Shown: one piece after another, positions 34,882 through 46,712 of the stretch | How positions within the stretch are numbered: the first letter of the stretch is position 1 | Layout of the letters: each line of letters starts with the position of its first letter | Origin: Saccharomonospora amisosensis | Lineage (GTDB): Bacteria > Actinomycetota > Actinomycetes > Mycobacteriales > Pseudonocardiaceae | Direction: 5' to 3' | DNA: 64,000 nt | Assembly: GCF_011761185.1 (NCBI RefSeq) | Contig: NZ_JAAOYM010000001.1 | Coordinates: 4,464,001-4,528,000 of the forward strand | Program-made: the position numbers and the translations under genes | Notes under the pieces: model-generated | Seen by the model: the letters and a program-made list of their open reading frames with translations, nothing else | Database searches by the model: none | Told to the model about the DNA's origin: nothing

Positions 34882-36708
34882 GTGTCCAACCCGCCATCCA
34901 AACCACCGGCTTTCCCCGACGAGTCACGACTCGTCGCGGGCCGATACCGGCTGCGGTCTGTTCTCGGGTCGGGCTCGATGGGCACCGTCTGGTCGGCCTA
35001 CGACGAGTTCCTGCAGCGGCCGGTCGCGGTCAAGGAAGTCAGGATGCCGCCTGGCGTGCCCGCGACCAGGATCAGCGAGTTACGGGAGCGGACCCTGCGT
35101 GAGGCCAGGGCGATCGCGGTGCTCTCCCACCCGAACGTGATCACGCTGCACGACGTGGTCAGGGAGAACGGCGACCCGTACGTGGTGATGGAGTTGCTGC
35201 CGGCGCGCAGTCTCGCCGGGCTGCTGCACCAGGCAGGGCGGCTCACGGTCCCGCAGGCCGCCGCGGTCGCCGACGCCGTCGCCGCCGCGCTCGAGGCCGC
35301 TCACGCGGCCGGGATCACGCACCGCGACGTCAAGCCCGGCAACGTGCTCGTGGCGGGCGACGGCCGCATCAAGCTCACCGATTTCGGCATCGCCCGCAAC
35401 GTCTCCGAAGCCACCATGACCCACACCGGCATGATGCTGGGTTCGCCCGCGTTCATCGCGCCGGAAGTGGCCTCCGGCGGTGCGGTCACCTACACGGCCG
35501 ACCTGTGGGGACTCGGTGCCACGCTGTTCGCGGCCACCGAGGGCCATCCGCCCTACGACGCCGACGGCGACCCGTTCGAAACGGTGACGCGTGTGGTTCA
35601 CGGCGACGTGCCGAGGCCGTCGGCGGGTCCGCTGGCACCGTTGATCCGTGGCCTGATGGCGAAGCGCCCCGCGGAGCGGATGTCGCTGTCGGAGGTCCGG
35701 CGCAGGCTGTACCCGCTGCTGAGGAAGCCACACCACCCGCTGTTCCCCGCCGAACTGTTCCGGCAGGGCGAAGGTTCCCGTGCGGGCAGCGAGGCCAGCG
35801 TCACCCGCGTGATTCCACGCATGCCGCCCGCCAAGCCGAGCGAATCCCCTGCGGGCACGCGGCAGTCGAAGCCGGAAAGCACGGGCGGTGAGGCCGGCGC
35901 GTTGGCCGCCGACCCGGGGCCACTGCCCTTCGCCGCGAGCGGTTCGGGTTCGACGGGTTCACCAGGTTCGTCAGGTTCGGCGGGTCCCGCCGATCCGGCG
36001 GACTCAGCGGGGCTGTCGCCGTCCGCTATCGCGGCCGCGCTGGGCGAGCGGATCGACGCTCGAAGGGCCGCGCTCGTCGCCGTGGCGATGCTGCTGTTCC
36101 TCGCGGCCGCGGCGGCGGGTTTCGCGCTCACCAGGGTGGTGGCCGGGCAAGCGCTTGAGCCGCCCCAGCCCGTCGCACCCCACCCGGCGGCCAGGCCCGC
36201 GACACAGTCGCTGGAACTGCTCACCCGGGAAGGCGACGCGACCAACCTGCGAGGGGCCAAGGGCGGCCTGTTCTCCGTGGAGGTGCCTTCCAACTGGGTG
36301 CGGTTCACCAGCCAGCGGCCCGAAGGTGCGTTGCCGACATCGACCATGGTGCGTTTCGTGTCCCCCGATGGCTCGCAGGTGCTCGGCGTGGAGCATTTCG
36401 CCAACTACTTCCCGGACCTGGCCGCGCAAGACTACGTGCGGGCACTGGCCGGGTACTGGCCGGAGTCGGACTTCACGCTGGTGCGTTCCGACCCGCTGGC
36501 CGACGGCCGCGAGGGGGTGCTGCTGGGCTACCGCACCGCGGAGCGCGGCAGCGGGCAGCGGGCGAGCAACAGAACCACGCAGGCCGAGGTGTTCCGCAGT
36601 GACTCCAGCCTGTGGGTAGTGAGCGTTACGGTGCCGCTGGAGCGGGAGCGGTTCGGCCGCAGCCAACTGTTCGACCGGATCGTGCCGACGTTTCGGATGA
36701 CCAGTTAG
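34882..36708 (+). CDS. Receptor-type Ser/Thr protein kinase
   Basis: A 608-residue PknB-like transmembrane kinase. The kinase domain (about 20-280) has a P-loop GSGSMGTV, VAVKEV with Lys51, catalytic HRDVKPGN (Asp149), DFG Asp167 and GSPAFIAPE. A Pro/Ser/Gly-rich juxtamembrane stretch (300-385) follows, one membrane helix (396-418), and an extracytoplasmic domain (440-608) unlike PASTA (VEVPSNWVRFTS, LGVEHFANYFPDLAAQDYV, QLFDRIVPTFR), whose ligand is unknown. The GTG start has only a distant GGAAGGAG about 20 nt upstream, so the exact start is uncertain. It is divergent from mutA. Confidence 0.92.
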   Translation: MSNPPSKPPAFPDESRLVAGRYRLRSVLGSGSMGTVWSAYDEFLQRPVAVKEVRMPPGVPATRISELRERTLREARAIAVLSHPNVITLHDVVRENGDPYVVMELLPARSLAGLLHQAGRLTVPQAAAVADAVAAALEAAHAAGITHRDVKPGNVLVAGDGRIKLTDFGIARNVSEATMTHTGMMLGSPAFIAPEVASGGAVTYTADLWGLGATLFAATEGHPPYDADGDPFETVTRVVHGDVPRPSAGPLAPLIRGLMAKRPAERMSLSEVRRRLYPLLRKPHHPLFPAELFRQGEGSRAGSEASVTRVIPRMPPAKPSESPAGTRQSKPESTGGEAGALAADPGPLPFAASGSGSTGSPGSSGSAGPADPADSAGLSPSAIAAALGERIDARRAALVAVAMLLFLAAAAAGFALTRVVAGQALEPPQPVAPHPAARPATQSLELLTREGDATNLRGAKGGLFSVEVPSNWVRFTSQRPEGALPTSTMVRFVSPDGSQVLGVEHFANYFPDLAAQDYVRALAGYWPESDFTLVRSDPLADGREGVLLGYRTAERGSGQRASNRTTQAEVFRSDSSLWVVSVTVPLERERFGRSQLFDRIVPTFRMTS

Positions 36709-36746
36709 CGGTGAGTCACAGTGGGTTGGCGGGAACGGCGCCTGCC

Positions 36747-37382
36747 TCATCCCCGCCTTTCGTCTCCGAAGCGCCGCGCCGAGACGTTGGCCTGCGCGAT
36801 CCTGCGCAGCGCCACGAGAACCGCGTCGCCGAGCACGGTGCCGACCACCGCGCTTTCCACGATCGACTCGGTGGTCGGTAGCCCGACCACGAACTCCAGG
36901 TCGGACTCGGCGAGCCGATCGGCCGCCTCTGCGTAGGTGTCGAGGGCGTCGACCAGCCGCGCGTGTCCGAGGTTGCGCAGTGTGCACAGCACTCCCACCA
37001 GCGCCTGCACCGGCGCCTGCCTCAGTTCCAGTCGCCAGCCACGTTTGGCCGCGACCTCCTCGACCCGCTGGATCGCCCACTGTTCTGTCCGCTGGTTGGC
37101 GCTTCCGCGATTCAGCGGCAGCCCGTGCTGGGCGATACCGAGCACGTCGTAGGTTCGGTCGTGGGAGTCGATGGCGGTGAGGATTTCGCGGACCGAAGCG
37201 ATGGAAAGCCCACCGACTTCAAGCAGCGCGCGCACCAGCCTCAGGCGGCGCACGTGGGACTCGTCGTAGCGCGCCTGGTTCGGGCTGGTGCGCTCGCCCG
37301 GATGAAGCAAACCCTCGCGCAGGTAGTACTTGATGGTCGCGACCGCGACACCTGACCCCCTGCTCAACTCGGCCATTCGCAT
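36747..37382 (-). CDS. MerR-family transcriptional regulator
   Basis: A 211-residue regulator. The N-terminal MerR domain is MAELSRGSGVAVATIKYYLREGLLHPGERTSPNQARYDE (about 3-41), then HVRRLRLVRALLEVGGLSIASVREIL. The C-terminal 130 residues form a helical domain of unknown ligand (WAIQRVEEVAAKRGWRLE). There are no metal-binding Cys in the usual loop. The ATG at 37382 has GAAGGG upstream; the longer open frame covers the operator. It is divergent from the purine nucleoside phosphorylase gene, with a 17-nt palindrome between them. Confidence 0.88.
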   Translation of the reverse strand: MRMAELSRGSGVAVATIKYYLREGLLHPGERTSPNQARYDESHVRRLRLVRALLEVGGLSIASVREILTAIDSHDRTYDVLGIAQHGLPLNRGSANQRTEQWAIQRVEEVAAKRGWRLELRQAPVQALVGVLCTLRNLGHARLVDALDTYAEAADRLAESDLEFVVGLPTTESIVESAVVGTVLGDAVLVALRRIAQANVSARRFGDERRG

Positions 37383-37427
37383 CGACGCTCGCCCTTCCCT
37401 CGCACCCTCCCAGTACGGATACAGTAG

Positions 37428-37444
37428 CTCTCCATTATGGAGAG
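37428..37444. promoter_or_regulatory. CTCTCCAT-T-ATGGAGAG palindrome, probable MerR operator
   Basis: A perfect 8+8 palindrome with a single central base, 45 nt upstream of the MerR ATG. It abuts TACTGT (minus strand, 37426-37421), the likely -10 box of merR. MerR proteins bind such palindromes in promoter spacers. The punA promoter box lies 45 nt away on the other side. Confidence 0.65.
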
Positions 37445-37488
37445 TCTGGCTATCCAATAGCGCCGTCAACCGGTGCAGGAGCAGGCTC

Positions 37489-37494
37489 TAGGCT
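37489..37494 (+). promoter_or_regulatory. -10 box of leaderless purine nucleoside phosphorylase gene
   Basis: TAGGCT, 8 nt before GTG 37503. It decides the start over an upstream in-frame codon. Confidence 0.5.
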
Positions 37495-37502
37495 TCACGA
37501 TC

Positions 37503-38312
37503 GTGGACGAGACAAGCGACCAGCGACCCCGTGAACTCGCCGCGGCCGCGGCGCGCGTGCTCGCCGAACGAACCGGCGCGGACACGCACGACATCGCCAT
37601 CGTGCTCGGCTCCGGCTGGCGCCCGGCCGCTGACCTGATTGGCGAGCCGCAGACCGAGATCGATCTCGCGGAGCTTCCCGGCTTCGAGACACCGACCGCC
37701 GTCGGCCACGGCAGCACGACACGCTCGCTGCTCGTCGGCGGACGACGTGTCCTTGTCCTGCTGGGGCGCACTCACCTCTACGAGGGGAGGGGCGTGGCCC
37801 GCGTGGTGCACGGTGTGCGGACGGCGGCCGCGGCGGGTGTGCGCACCGTGCTGCTGACCAACGCGGCCGGCGGGTTACGCGACGGGTTCCAGGTCGGTCA
37901 GCCGGTCCTCATCTGTGACCACCTGAACATGACGGCCACCTCGCCGATCACCGGAGCGAACTTCGTCGATCTCGTGGAGCTGTACTCGGGCAGGCTGCGG
38001 CAGGTGGCAAGGGAGATCGACTCGTCGCTGGTCGAAGGTGTGTACGCGGGGCTGCCGGGACCGCACTTCGAGACTCCAGCCGAGATCCGCATGCTGCGCA
38101 CGCTCGGCGCCGACCTGGTTGGAATGTCAACGGTCCTCGAGGCAATCGCCGCACGTGCCGAGGGAGTCGAGGTATTCGGGCTGTCGCTGGTCACCAATCT
38201 CGCCGCGGGCATCACGGGTGAACCGCTCAGCCACCAGGAGATCATCGAGGCGGGCAGGGCAGCCGCGGAACGGATGGGTGGCCTGCTCCGCGAACTCGTC
38301 CTGCACGCCTGA
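37503..38312 (+). CDS. punA: Purine-nucleoside phosphorylase
   Basis: A 269-residue trimeric-type PNP cleaving inosine, guanosine and their deoxy forms with phosphate. Motifs are [17 protein letters not shown] (phosphate loop), [70 protein letters not shown] and [11 protein letters not shown]. The GTG with TAGGCT 8 nt upstream was preferred. It is divergent from merR. A phosphohexomutase gene follows after 500 nt, as deoD-pmmB do in M. tuberculosis (Rv3307-Rv3308). Confidence 0.94.
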   Translation: MDETSDQRPRELAAAAARVLAERTGADTHDIAIVLGSGWRPAADLIGEPQTEIDLAELPGFETPTAVGHGSTTRSLLVGGRRVLVLLGRTHLYEGRGVARVVHGVRTAAAAGVRTVLLTNAAGGLRDGFQVGQPVLICDHLNMTATSPITGANFVDLVELYSGRLRQVAREIDSSLVEGVYAGLPGPHFETPAEIRMLRTLGADLVGMSTVLEAIAARAEGVEVFGLSLVTNLAAGITGEPLSHQEIIEAGRAAAERMGGLLRELVLHA

Positions 38313-38317
38313 CTACG

Positions 38318-38380
38318 TCACTTGCTCGTGGTGCCGTTGCCGGTAGCGATCGGAGCGTCTGTGATCTCACGGCTCGTCAT
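38318..38380 (-). CDS. Candidate 20-codon small protein
   Basis: A very short frame beginning ATG ACG AGC CGT and encoding MTSREITDAP then IATGNGTTSK. It has a strong Shine-Dalgarno (AAGGGA, 6 nt before the ATG) and mostly G/C third positions. It ends 5 nt from the stop of the convergent punA gene. No Cys or aromatic residues, no membrane segment, no known family. Size and composition recall small regulatory peptides or RiPP precursors, but no modification enzyme is adjacent. Its upstream side is a region with several inverted repeats. Confidence 0.35.
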   Translation of the reverse strand: MTSREITDAPIATGNGTTSK

Positions 38381-38431
38381 CGGTTTTCCCTTCCCAAGCA
38401 ACAGCGGCTTTCGCGTCTGACACGCGGAACC

Positions 38432-38466
38432 ATTTGGCGGTGCGCGGAATCGCGCACTTCCAAATT
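38432..38466. repeat. Long imperfect inverted repeat
   Basis: ATTTGG-cg-GTGCGCG, loop GAAT, then CGCGCAC-tt-CCAAAT. The arms are 15 nt with only the central CG/TT pair mismatched. Located about 50 nt upstream of the candidate small gene (minus strand) and 350 nt upstream of the phosphohexomutase ATG. Confidence 0.75.
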
Positions 38467-38507
38467 TGGCGCAGAATTGGCAAGTGGACAATAGCCCGAT
38501 CGTGTGC

Positions 38508-38556
38508 TAGCAGGTTTTCAGTCGTTGACTCTCAGCGACTTGTCGCCGCCCTGCTA
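38508..38556. repeat. Nested inverted repeat
   Basis: Outer arms TAGCAGG (38508-38514) and CCTGCTA (38550-38556). Within them is an 8-nt stem with one mismatch, GTCGTTGA and TCAGCGAC, separated by CTC (38521-38539). It can fold as a two-tier stem on either strand. Confidence 0.6.
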
Positions 38557-38596
38557 AATGCGTTGTTCACGGTGGTCACACGATTACGAACACTGT

Positions 38597-38610
38597 CACT
38601 CGAACGAGTG
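38597..38610. repeat. CACTCG-AA-CGAGTG inverted repeat
   Basis: 6+6 arms with a 2-nt centre, about 200 nt before the phosphohexomutase start; possible protein-binding site. Confidence 0.5.
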
Positions 38611-38813
38611 GAAATATGTCGTGTCACCACCGCATGACGGAATTTCGGACAATGAACCCGTAAGAACACTCAGGCGAAGTGATCGGGCAAAGCTCGCTGC
38701 AAAATGTGATCCGCAACTTTCAGCTCCACCGCTCGCGACGCCTCACAACCGGCGGGCCGGTGACCGCCGGGGTCGACCCCAGCCTTGCGGTGCGCCCTTG
38801 GCAGCATTGCGAG

Positions 38814-40469
38814 ATGGAGCAGAACCCGCCCAGACTCACCTCCGCCGAGCGGGACAGGGCACTTCGGTGGATCGCCGACGACGTGACACCTCACGACCGC
38901 ACTGAGCTTCAGGAAGTGCTCGCAGCGGCGATGAACGCCCAACCCGACGCCGTAGCGGAGTTGCGGGAGCGCATGGCGGGGGAACTCGCGTTCGGCACCG
39001 CGGGACTGCGCGGACCCGTACGCGCAGGGCCCAACGGAATGAACACGGCTGTGGTCGTGCGGGCCACGGCCGGTGTCGCGTCCTGGCTTCGGGGCGAAGG
39101 CAGGGCGGGCCGCACCGTGATCGTCGGCAGGGACGCCAGGCACGGCTCGGCGGACTTCGCCACCGCCGCGGCAGAGGTGCTCACGGCGGCTGGATTCGAT
39201 GTCCGGCTGCTGCCCGCAGCACTGCCGACTCCACTGCTTGCCTTCGCCGTTCGCAGGCTCGGCGCGGCGGCGGGCATCCAGATCACCGCGTCACACAACC
39301 CTCCCGCCGACAACGGCTACAAGGTCTACGACCACACGGGCGCGCTGATCGTGCCTCCCGCCGACCGGCGGATCGAGTCCGCGATCGAAGCGGCTCCGGC
39401 GGCGATCTCAGTGCCGAGGTCACCCGGCGCCGAGGTGCTTGGTGACGACGTACTACAGGCCTACCTCGATCGCGTGGCGAGGCTGCCGCGTGGATCGGCC
39501 CGCGAGTTGCGAGTCGTCGCCACCGCATTGCACGGGGTCGGCGCCGACACACTGCGACTCGCACTGCGGCGAGCCGGGTTCACCGACGTCGGCTTCGTAC
39601 CCGAACAGGAAGAACCCGACCCGGACTTCCCGACCGTGGCGTTTCCCAACCCGGAGGAACCGCAAGCGGGCGACCTGCTCCTCGACCTCGCCCAGCGCAC
39701 CGGGGCGGATCTTGCGATCGCGTTGGACCCCGACGCGGATCGCTGTGCGCTGGGTGTCGCGGGGCGCGACGGCCGCTGGCGCCTGCTGCGTGGCGACGAG
39801 ACCGGTGTACTGCTCGGCGAGCACGTGCTGTCCGGGCTGAACACGCCGGACCCGCTGGTGGCCACGACGATCGTGTCGTCTTCGATGCTGGCGTCGATCG
39901 CGAAGGCACACGGTGCCCGCTACGAGGAGACACTGACCGGATTCAAATGGCTGGCAAGGGCGGGCGCCGGGCTGGTCTATGCGTACGAGGAAGCCCTCGG
40001 AGTGTGCGTCGACCCCGAAACCGTGCGGGACAAGGACGGCATCGCGGCCGCGGTGGTCGCCTGCGACCTGACAGCGCAAGCCAGGGCCGCGAACCGGTCC
40101 CTGCTCGACCTGCTCGACGATCTGGCGCTACGGCACGGACTCCACCTCACCGACCAGGTTTCACTGCGCATCGCCGACCTGGCCGAACGCGGGCGGGTGA
40201 TGGCGAGGCTGCGCGAACACCCACCCACCGAACTGCTGGGGACGGCCGTGGTGGCACAAGACCTGCTACCGCGAGCCGACGTACTGCGGTTACGCGGCGA
40301 AGACCTGCGGGTTGTGGTGCGTCCCTCAGGCACGGAGCCGAAGCTGAAGGCCTACCTTGAGGTCACGGCGCCGGTTCCCGCACCAGCCGAGCTGCACCGT
40401 GCTCGCGACCTGGCCGAACGGCGGCTGGCCGGGCTGCGTTCCGCCGTGCGCGACCTGCTGGCCGGCTGA
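38814..40469 (+). CDS. Phosphomannomutase/phosphoglucomutase (PmmB-like phosphohexomutase)
   Basis: A 551-residue alpha-D-phosphohexomutase. GELAFGTAGLRGPVRAGPNGMN is the N-terminal signature. The phosphoserine loop is QITASHNPPADNGYKVY with Ser160. The metal loop is DPDADRCALG, the sugar-binding loop has GDETG, and the C-terminal phosphate loop is RPSGTEPKLKAYLEV. The length and GTAGLRG start are those of the PGM2/PmmB type, which includes enzymes acting on glucose-, mannose- or (deoxy)ribose-1-phosphate. Beside a nucleoside phosphorylase, a phosphopentomutase role is plausible but not proven. The ATG at 38814 was chosen at the start of homology; no good Shine-Dalgarno is seen. Confidence 0.88.
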   Translation: MEQNPPRLTSAERDRALRWIADDVTPHDRTELQEVLAAAMNAQPDAVAELRERMAGELAFGTAGLRGPVRAGPNGMNTAVVVRATAGVASWLRGEGRAGRTVIVGRDARHGSADFATAAAEVLTAAGFDVRLLPAALPTPLLAFAVRRLGAAAGIQITASHNPPADNGYKVYDHTGALIVPPADRRIESAIEAAPAAISVPRSPGAEVLGDDVLQAYLDRVARLPRGSARELRVVATALHGVGADTLRLALRRAGFTDVGFVPEQEEPDPDFPTVAFPNPEEPQAGDLLLDLAQRTGADLAIALDPDADRCALGVAGRDGRWRLLRGDETGVLLGEHVLSGLNTPDPLVATTIVSSSMLASIAKAHGARYEETLTGFKWLARAGAGLVYAYEEALGVCVDPETVRDKDGIAAAVVACDLTAQARAANRSLLDLLDDLALRHGLHLTDQVSLRIADLAERGRVMARLREHPPTELLGTAVVAQDLLPRADVLRLRGEDLRVVVRPSGTEPKLKAYLEVTAPVPAPAELHRARDLAERRLAGLRSAVRDLLAG

Positions 40470-40548
40470 CCGGCCAACCCACGCGCCAGGTCCGCCCCTG
40501 TCGTCGGTCGGTTGCGACCAGGCCTGCGCACAGGCACGCTGATCGACT

Positions 40549-41001
40549 GTGCCCACGTTGCTGATCGTTCACCACACCCCGTCGCCGCACCTGCAGGCCA
40601 TGTTGGAGGCCGTGGTTTCCGGCGCGACAGATCCGGAAATCACCGGTGTCGACGTCGTCCGCGAGCCCGCGCTGTCGGCCACCGCTTCCGACGTGCTCGA
40701 AGCCGACGCCTACCTGCTCGGCACCCCGGCCAACCTGGGCTACATGTCGGGGGCACTGAAGCACTTCTTCGACACCGTGTACTACCCGTGTCTGGAGGCG
40801 ACCCGCAAGCGACCGTTCGGCTACTACGTGCACGGCAACCAGGGCGTCGAAGGAGCGCAGAAGGCGGTCGAGACCGTCACCACCGGGCTGGGCTGGGAAC
40901 AGGCCGCTCCGCCCGTCGTGATCGTGGGTGAGCCGGACAAGGCCGCGCTCTCCAACTGCTGGGAACTCGGCGCCGCTGTCGCCGCCAACCTCATGGCCTG
41001 A
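40549..41001 (+). CDS. Flavodoxin-like NAD(P)H-dependent oxidoreductase
   Basis: A 150-residue flavodoxin-fold protein. It begins PTLLIVHHTPSPHLQAMLEAV, where the FMN phosphate loop is HTPSPH. ADAYLLGTPANLGYMSGALKHFFDTVYYP is the second FMN loop with the typical GYMSGxxKxFxD motif, followed by RPFGYYVHGNQGVEGAQKAVE. It probably transfers electrons to a small acceptor such as a quinone; partners are unknown. It lies 79 nt after the phosphohexomutase and 50 nt before lprG. Confidence 0.87.
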   Translation: MPTLLIVHHTPSPHLQAMLEAVVSGATDPEITGVDVVREPALSATASDVLEADAYLLGTPANLGYMSGALKHFFDTVYYPCLEATRKRPFGYYVHGNQGVEGAQKAVETVTTGLGWEQAAPPVVIVGEPDKAALSNCWELGAAVAANLMA

Positions 41002-41038
41002 ATTCCAGGAGCCATGACACAAGCCCCGTGCGGGGGCA

Positions 41039-41044
41039 TACGAT
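41039..41044 (+). promoter_or_regulatory. -10 box of leaderless lprG promoter
   Basis: TACGAT, 7 nt before ATG 41052. It supports this ATG over an in-frame start 24 nt upstream. Confidence 0.5.
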
Positions 41045-41051
41045 TCTGCGC

Positions 41052-41729
41052 ATGCCTTTGCGCCGAACCCTGCTGGCGATGCTCGCGCTCGTGGCCGCCG
41101 CCACCACGGCCTGCACCGGGGACGCACCCGACGCGCAGTTGCCCGAGGGAGCAGCACTCGTCAGGGACGCCTCCACCGCCACTCGTGACATCACGAGCAC
41201 GCATTTCACCATCGAGGTCAACGGCACCATTCCCGGACTGGCCGTACGTGGCCTCGACGGTGACCTCACCAGGGAAGGCGAGGCCAAGGGTTCCGGCACC
41301 ATCGAGCAATCCGGTCAGCTGGTCGAGATCGAGTTCGTGCTGAAGGGCAACACCCTGTACCTGAAGGGACCCACGGGTGGCTACCAGCAGATCCCGGTGG
41401 CGCTCAGCTCCTCGGTGTACGACCCGTCCGCGGTGCTCGACCCAGAACGGGGCGTGTCGAAGCTGCTTTCCAGCCTGCGCGATCCGGTCACCGAAGCCAC
41501 CGAGGAAATCGGCGGCGTGCAGACGTACAAGGTGACCGGAACACTTCCGAAGGACGTGCTGGCCGGGCTGCTGCCGGGAATCGACTCCGACGCCGAGGTG
41601 AGTTTCTGGTTGCGCAAGGATGAGCGGCACCTACCCGTCAAGGCGACCGCGGCGTTTCCTAACGACGCGACCGTCGATGTCACGCTGTCCGATGTGGACA
41701 AACCAGTCACGGTGAGTCCGCCGGCGTGA
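41052..41729 (+). CDS. lprG: LppX/LprAFG-family lipoprotein (LprG-like)
   Basis: A 225-residue lipoprotein. The signal peptide ([20 protein letters not shown]) ends in a lipobox with lipidated Cys21. The mature part has the half-barrel LprG fold: [62 protein letters not shown], and [19 protein letters not shown]. LprG binds triacylated lipids in a hydrophobic pocket and hands them to the outer envelope. It overlaps by 4 nt (GTGA) with the MFS gene, the same lprG-p55 pairing as Rv1411c-Rv1410c. Confidence 0.92.
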   Translation: MPLRRTLLAMLALVAAATTACTGDAPDAQLPEGAALVRDASTATRDITSTHFTIEVNGTIPGLAVRGLDGDLTREGEAKGSGTIEQSGQLVEIEFVLKGNTLYLKGPTGGYQQIPVALSSSVYDPSAVLDPERGVSKLLSSLRDPVTEATEEIGGVQTYKVTGTLPKDVLAGLLPGIDSDAEVSFWLRKDERHLPVKATAAFPNDATVDVTLSDVDKPVTVSPPA

Positions 41730-43234
41730 CAACGGTCCTCACGCGGCGCGGGAGCAGGTCCGTCGCGCTCGGCGCGGGCGCGCTGGCGGTGCTGCTCGGG
41801 GCACTTGACACCTACGTGGTGGTCGGCCTGCTGCGGCAGATCATCGAAGACCTGCGGATACCGGTGAACCGCCTCGAGCGGGTCACCCCGATCGTAACCG
41901 GTTACCTGCTCGGCTACGTCGCCGCGATGCCGCTGCTTGGGCAGGCGTCCGACCGGTTCGGCCGCAAGATTCTGCTGCAGGCCTGCCTCGGCGGGTTCCT
42001 CGTGGGATCTGTCGTCACGGCTACCGCGCCGAGCGTTCCGATGCTGGTGACGGGTCGTGTGGTGCTCGGTGTCGCGGGCGGGGCTCTGCTGCCGGTCACG
42101 ATGGCGCTCGCCGCGGACCTGTGGTCGCAACGCAATCGCGCCACCGTACTGGGGGCGGTCGGCGCGGCGCAGGAACTCGGCAGCGTGCTCGGACCGGTTT
42201 ACGGGATCGCACTCGCGGCGGTCGCGGGCTGGCGGGGCGTGTTCTGGGTGAATGTGCCGCTGGCACTGGTGGCGATGGTCGCCATCCACCTCTCTGTGCC
42301 CGGCGGCAGGCCCGTGGAGCGCACCAGAGTGGATGTGGTCGGTGGCGGGCTGCTGGCGGTCGCGCTCGGCGCGCTGGTCGTGGGCCTTTACAACCCCAAC
42401 CCCCGCGAACAGGTGCTGCCGAGCTGGGGTGTGCCCGCGCTGGCCTGTGCGGGCGTCGCCCTGGTGGCGTTCCTGCTGTGGGAGCGCGGGGCGCGCACCC
42501 GGCTCATCGACACCGCGGGGGTGCGGATGAGACCGTTCCTCGCCGCGCTGGCGGCGAGTCTCGCCGCGGGCGCCGCGCTTATGGTGACTCTCGTCGACGT
42601 CGATCTGTTCGCCCAGACCCTCCTCGGATATGACGACGAGGGCGGGGTGCTGCTCCTGCTGCGATTCCTTGTGGCACTTCCGGTCGGTGCGCTCCTGGGT
42701 GGCTGGCCCGCCTCGAAGGTCGGCGAACGTGCGGTCGCCGTGGTGGGCATGCTGATCGCCGCGGCCGGGTTCGCGCTGATGTCCGGCTGGACCGCCGACG
42801 TGCTGGCAGCCAGGCATATGCTTGGCCCATTGTCCCTGCCGAGGCTGGACACCGACCTCGCGATCGTCGGTATCGGGCTCGGACTTGTCATCGCCCCGCT
42901 TTCGGCGGCAGCGCTGCGTGTGGTCCCCGGTGAGCGACACGGGGTGGCTTCCGCTGGGGTGGTGGTCGCCAGGATGACCGGCATGCTCGTCGGCATCGCG
43001 GCACTGTCGGCTTGGGGTCTGCACCGTTTCCACAGCATGACCGCGAACCTCGACGTGCCGATCCGCGTGCTGTTCCCCTCCGAGAAGGCCTATCGCACGT
43101 CAATGGACGCCTACGTCGACGCGGTACGTCAAGCGCTGCTGGCCCAGTACACCGAGATCTTTCTGATCACGTCGTTCGTGTGCCTCGCGGGTGCGGCACT
43201 CGCTGTGTTCATCGCCCCGCGGTCCGCCCACTGA
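41726..43234 (+). CDS. MFS transporter of the P55 (lipid/drug export) family
   Basis: A 502-residue major-facilitator transporter with about 14 helices. [21 protein letters not shown] begins TM1 with the acidic LDTY motif. [18 protein letters not shown] is motif A, and [18 protein letters not shown] is motif C. Other matches to P55 are [28 protein letters not shown] and [21 protein letters not shown]55 together with LprG exports triacylglycerides and affects envelope permeability and drug tolerance. Translation is coupled to lprG. Two short tandem repeats follow the stop. Confidence 0.94.
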   Translation: MTTVLTRRGSRSVALGAGALAVLLGALDTYVVVGLLRQIIEDLRIPVNRLERVTPIVTGYLLGYVAAMPLLGQASDRFGRKILLQACLGGFLVGSVVTATAPSVPMLVTGRVVLGVAGGALLPVTMALAADLWSQRNRATVLGAVGAAQELGSVLGPVYGIALAAVAGWRGVFWVNVPLALVAMVAIHLSVPGGRPVERTRVDVVGGGLLAVALGALVVGLYNPNPREQVLPSWGVPALACAGVALVAFLLWERGARTRLIDTAGVRMRPFLAALAASLAAGAALMVTLVDVDLFAQTLLGYDDEGGVLLLLRFLVALPVGALLGGWPASKVGERAVAVVGMLIAAAGFALMSGWTADVLAARHMLGPLSLPRLDTDLAIVGIGLGLVIAPLSAAALRVVPGERHGVASAGVVVARMTGMLVGIAALSAWGLHRFHSMTANLDVPIRVLFPSEKAYRTSMDAYVDAVRQALLAQYTEIFLITSFVCLAGAALAVFIAPRSAH

Positions 43235-43266
43235 GACCACCCTGACAAGGGACCACCTTGACAAGG
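43235..43266 (+). repeat. 16-bp direct repeat after the P55 gene
   Basis: GACCACCCTGACAAGG and GACCACCTTGACAAGG in tandem directly after the stop codon; one base differs. A GTGGTC follows 4 nt later and can pair with GACCAC, so a weak terminator stem is possible. Confidence 0.5.
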
Positions 43267-43334
43267 CTTTGTGGTCGGGTGTCCGGAACACTTCATGGGG
43301 CGCTGTGGAAATACCGAACAGCGGGCCAGGAATG

Positions 43335-43373
43335 CCAAAGGGCCCGCCGGATTTTCTCCGGCGGGCCCTTTGG
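43335..43373 (-). terminator. rRNA operon terminator
   Basis: A perfect 16-bp stem (CCAAAGGGCCCGCCGG at 43335-43350, complement at 43358-43373) with a 7-nt loop ATTTTCT, 9 nt beyond the 5S 3' end. It is symmetric, so it may also stop plus-strand transcripts from p55. Confidence 0.88.
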
Positions 43374-43381
43374 TTGTTGGT

Positions 43382-43499
43382 GTTCGGCGGTGTCCTACTC
43401 TCCCACACCCGTGGGGGTGCAGTACCATCGGCGCTGGCAGGCTTAGCTTCCGGGTTCGGGATGGGTCCGGGCGTGTCCCTGTCGCTGTGGCCACCGAAA
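43382..43499 (-). rRNA. rrf: 5S ribosomal RNA
   Basis: The minus strand reads GTTTCGGTGGCCACAGCGAC at the 5' end and ends GGACACCGCCGAAC, with 5'/3' ends able to pair. The internal loop CCCATCCCGAACCCGGAAG is the universal 5S signature. About 118 nt; ends approximate by 1-2 nt. It lies 70 nt after 23S with no tRNA between. Confidence 0.95.
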
Positions 43500-43569
43500 C
43501 GGTGGTGAAACAACCACGGTGTGGTGTGGTGTTTCAGAGTTGCAGAGTGGGTGCGGGTGCATGGGGGTT

Positions 43570-46712
<3,143 letters not shown>

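Larger units (their letters stand above)
38381..38813. other. 433-nt AT-richer intergenic region with nested inverted repeats
   Basis: Between the candidate small ORF and the phosphohexomutase gene; no protein gene is supported. Four inverted repeats stand out: 38432-38466, 38508-38514 with 38550-38556, inside that pair 38521-38539 (8-nt arms, one mismatch), and 38597-38610. Base composition is clearly lower in GC than the flanking genes. It may be a structured leader, a non-coding RNA or a multi-site operator. Confidence 0.5.
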
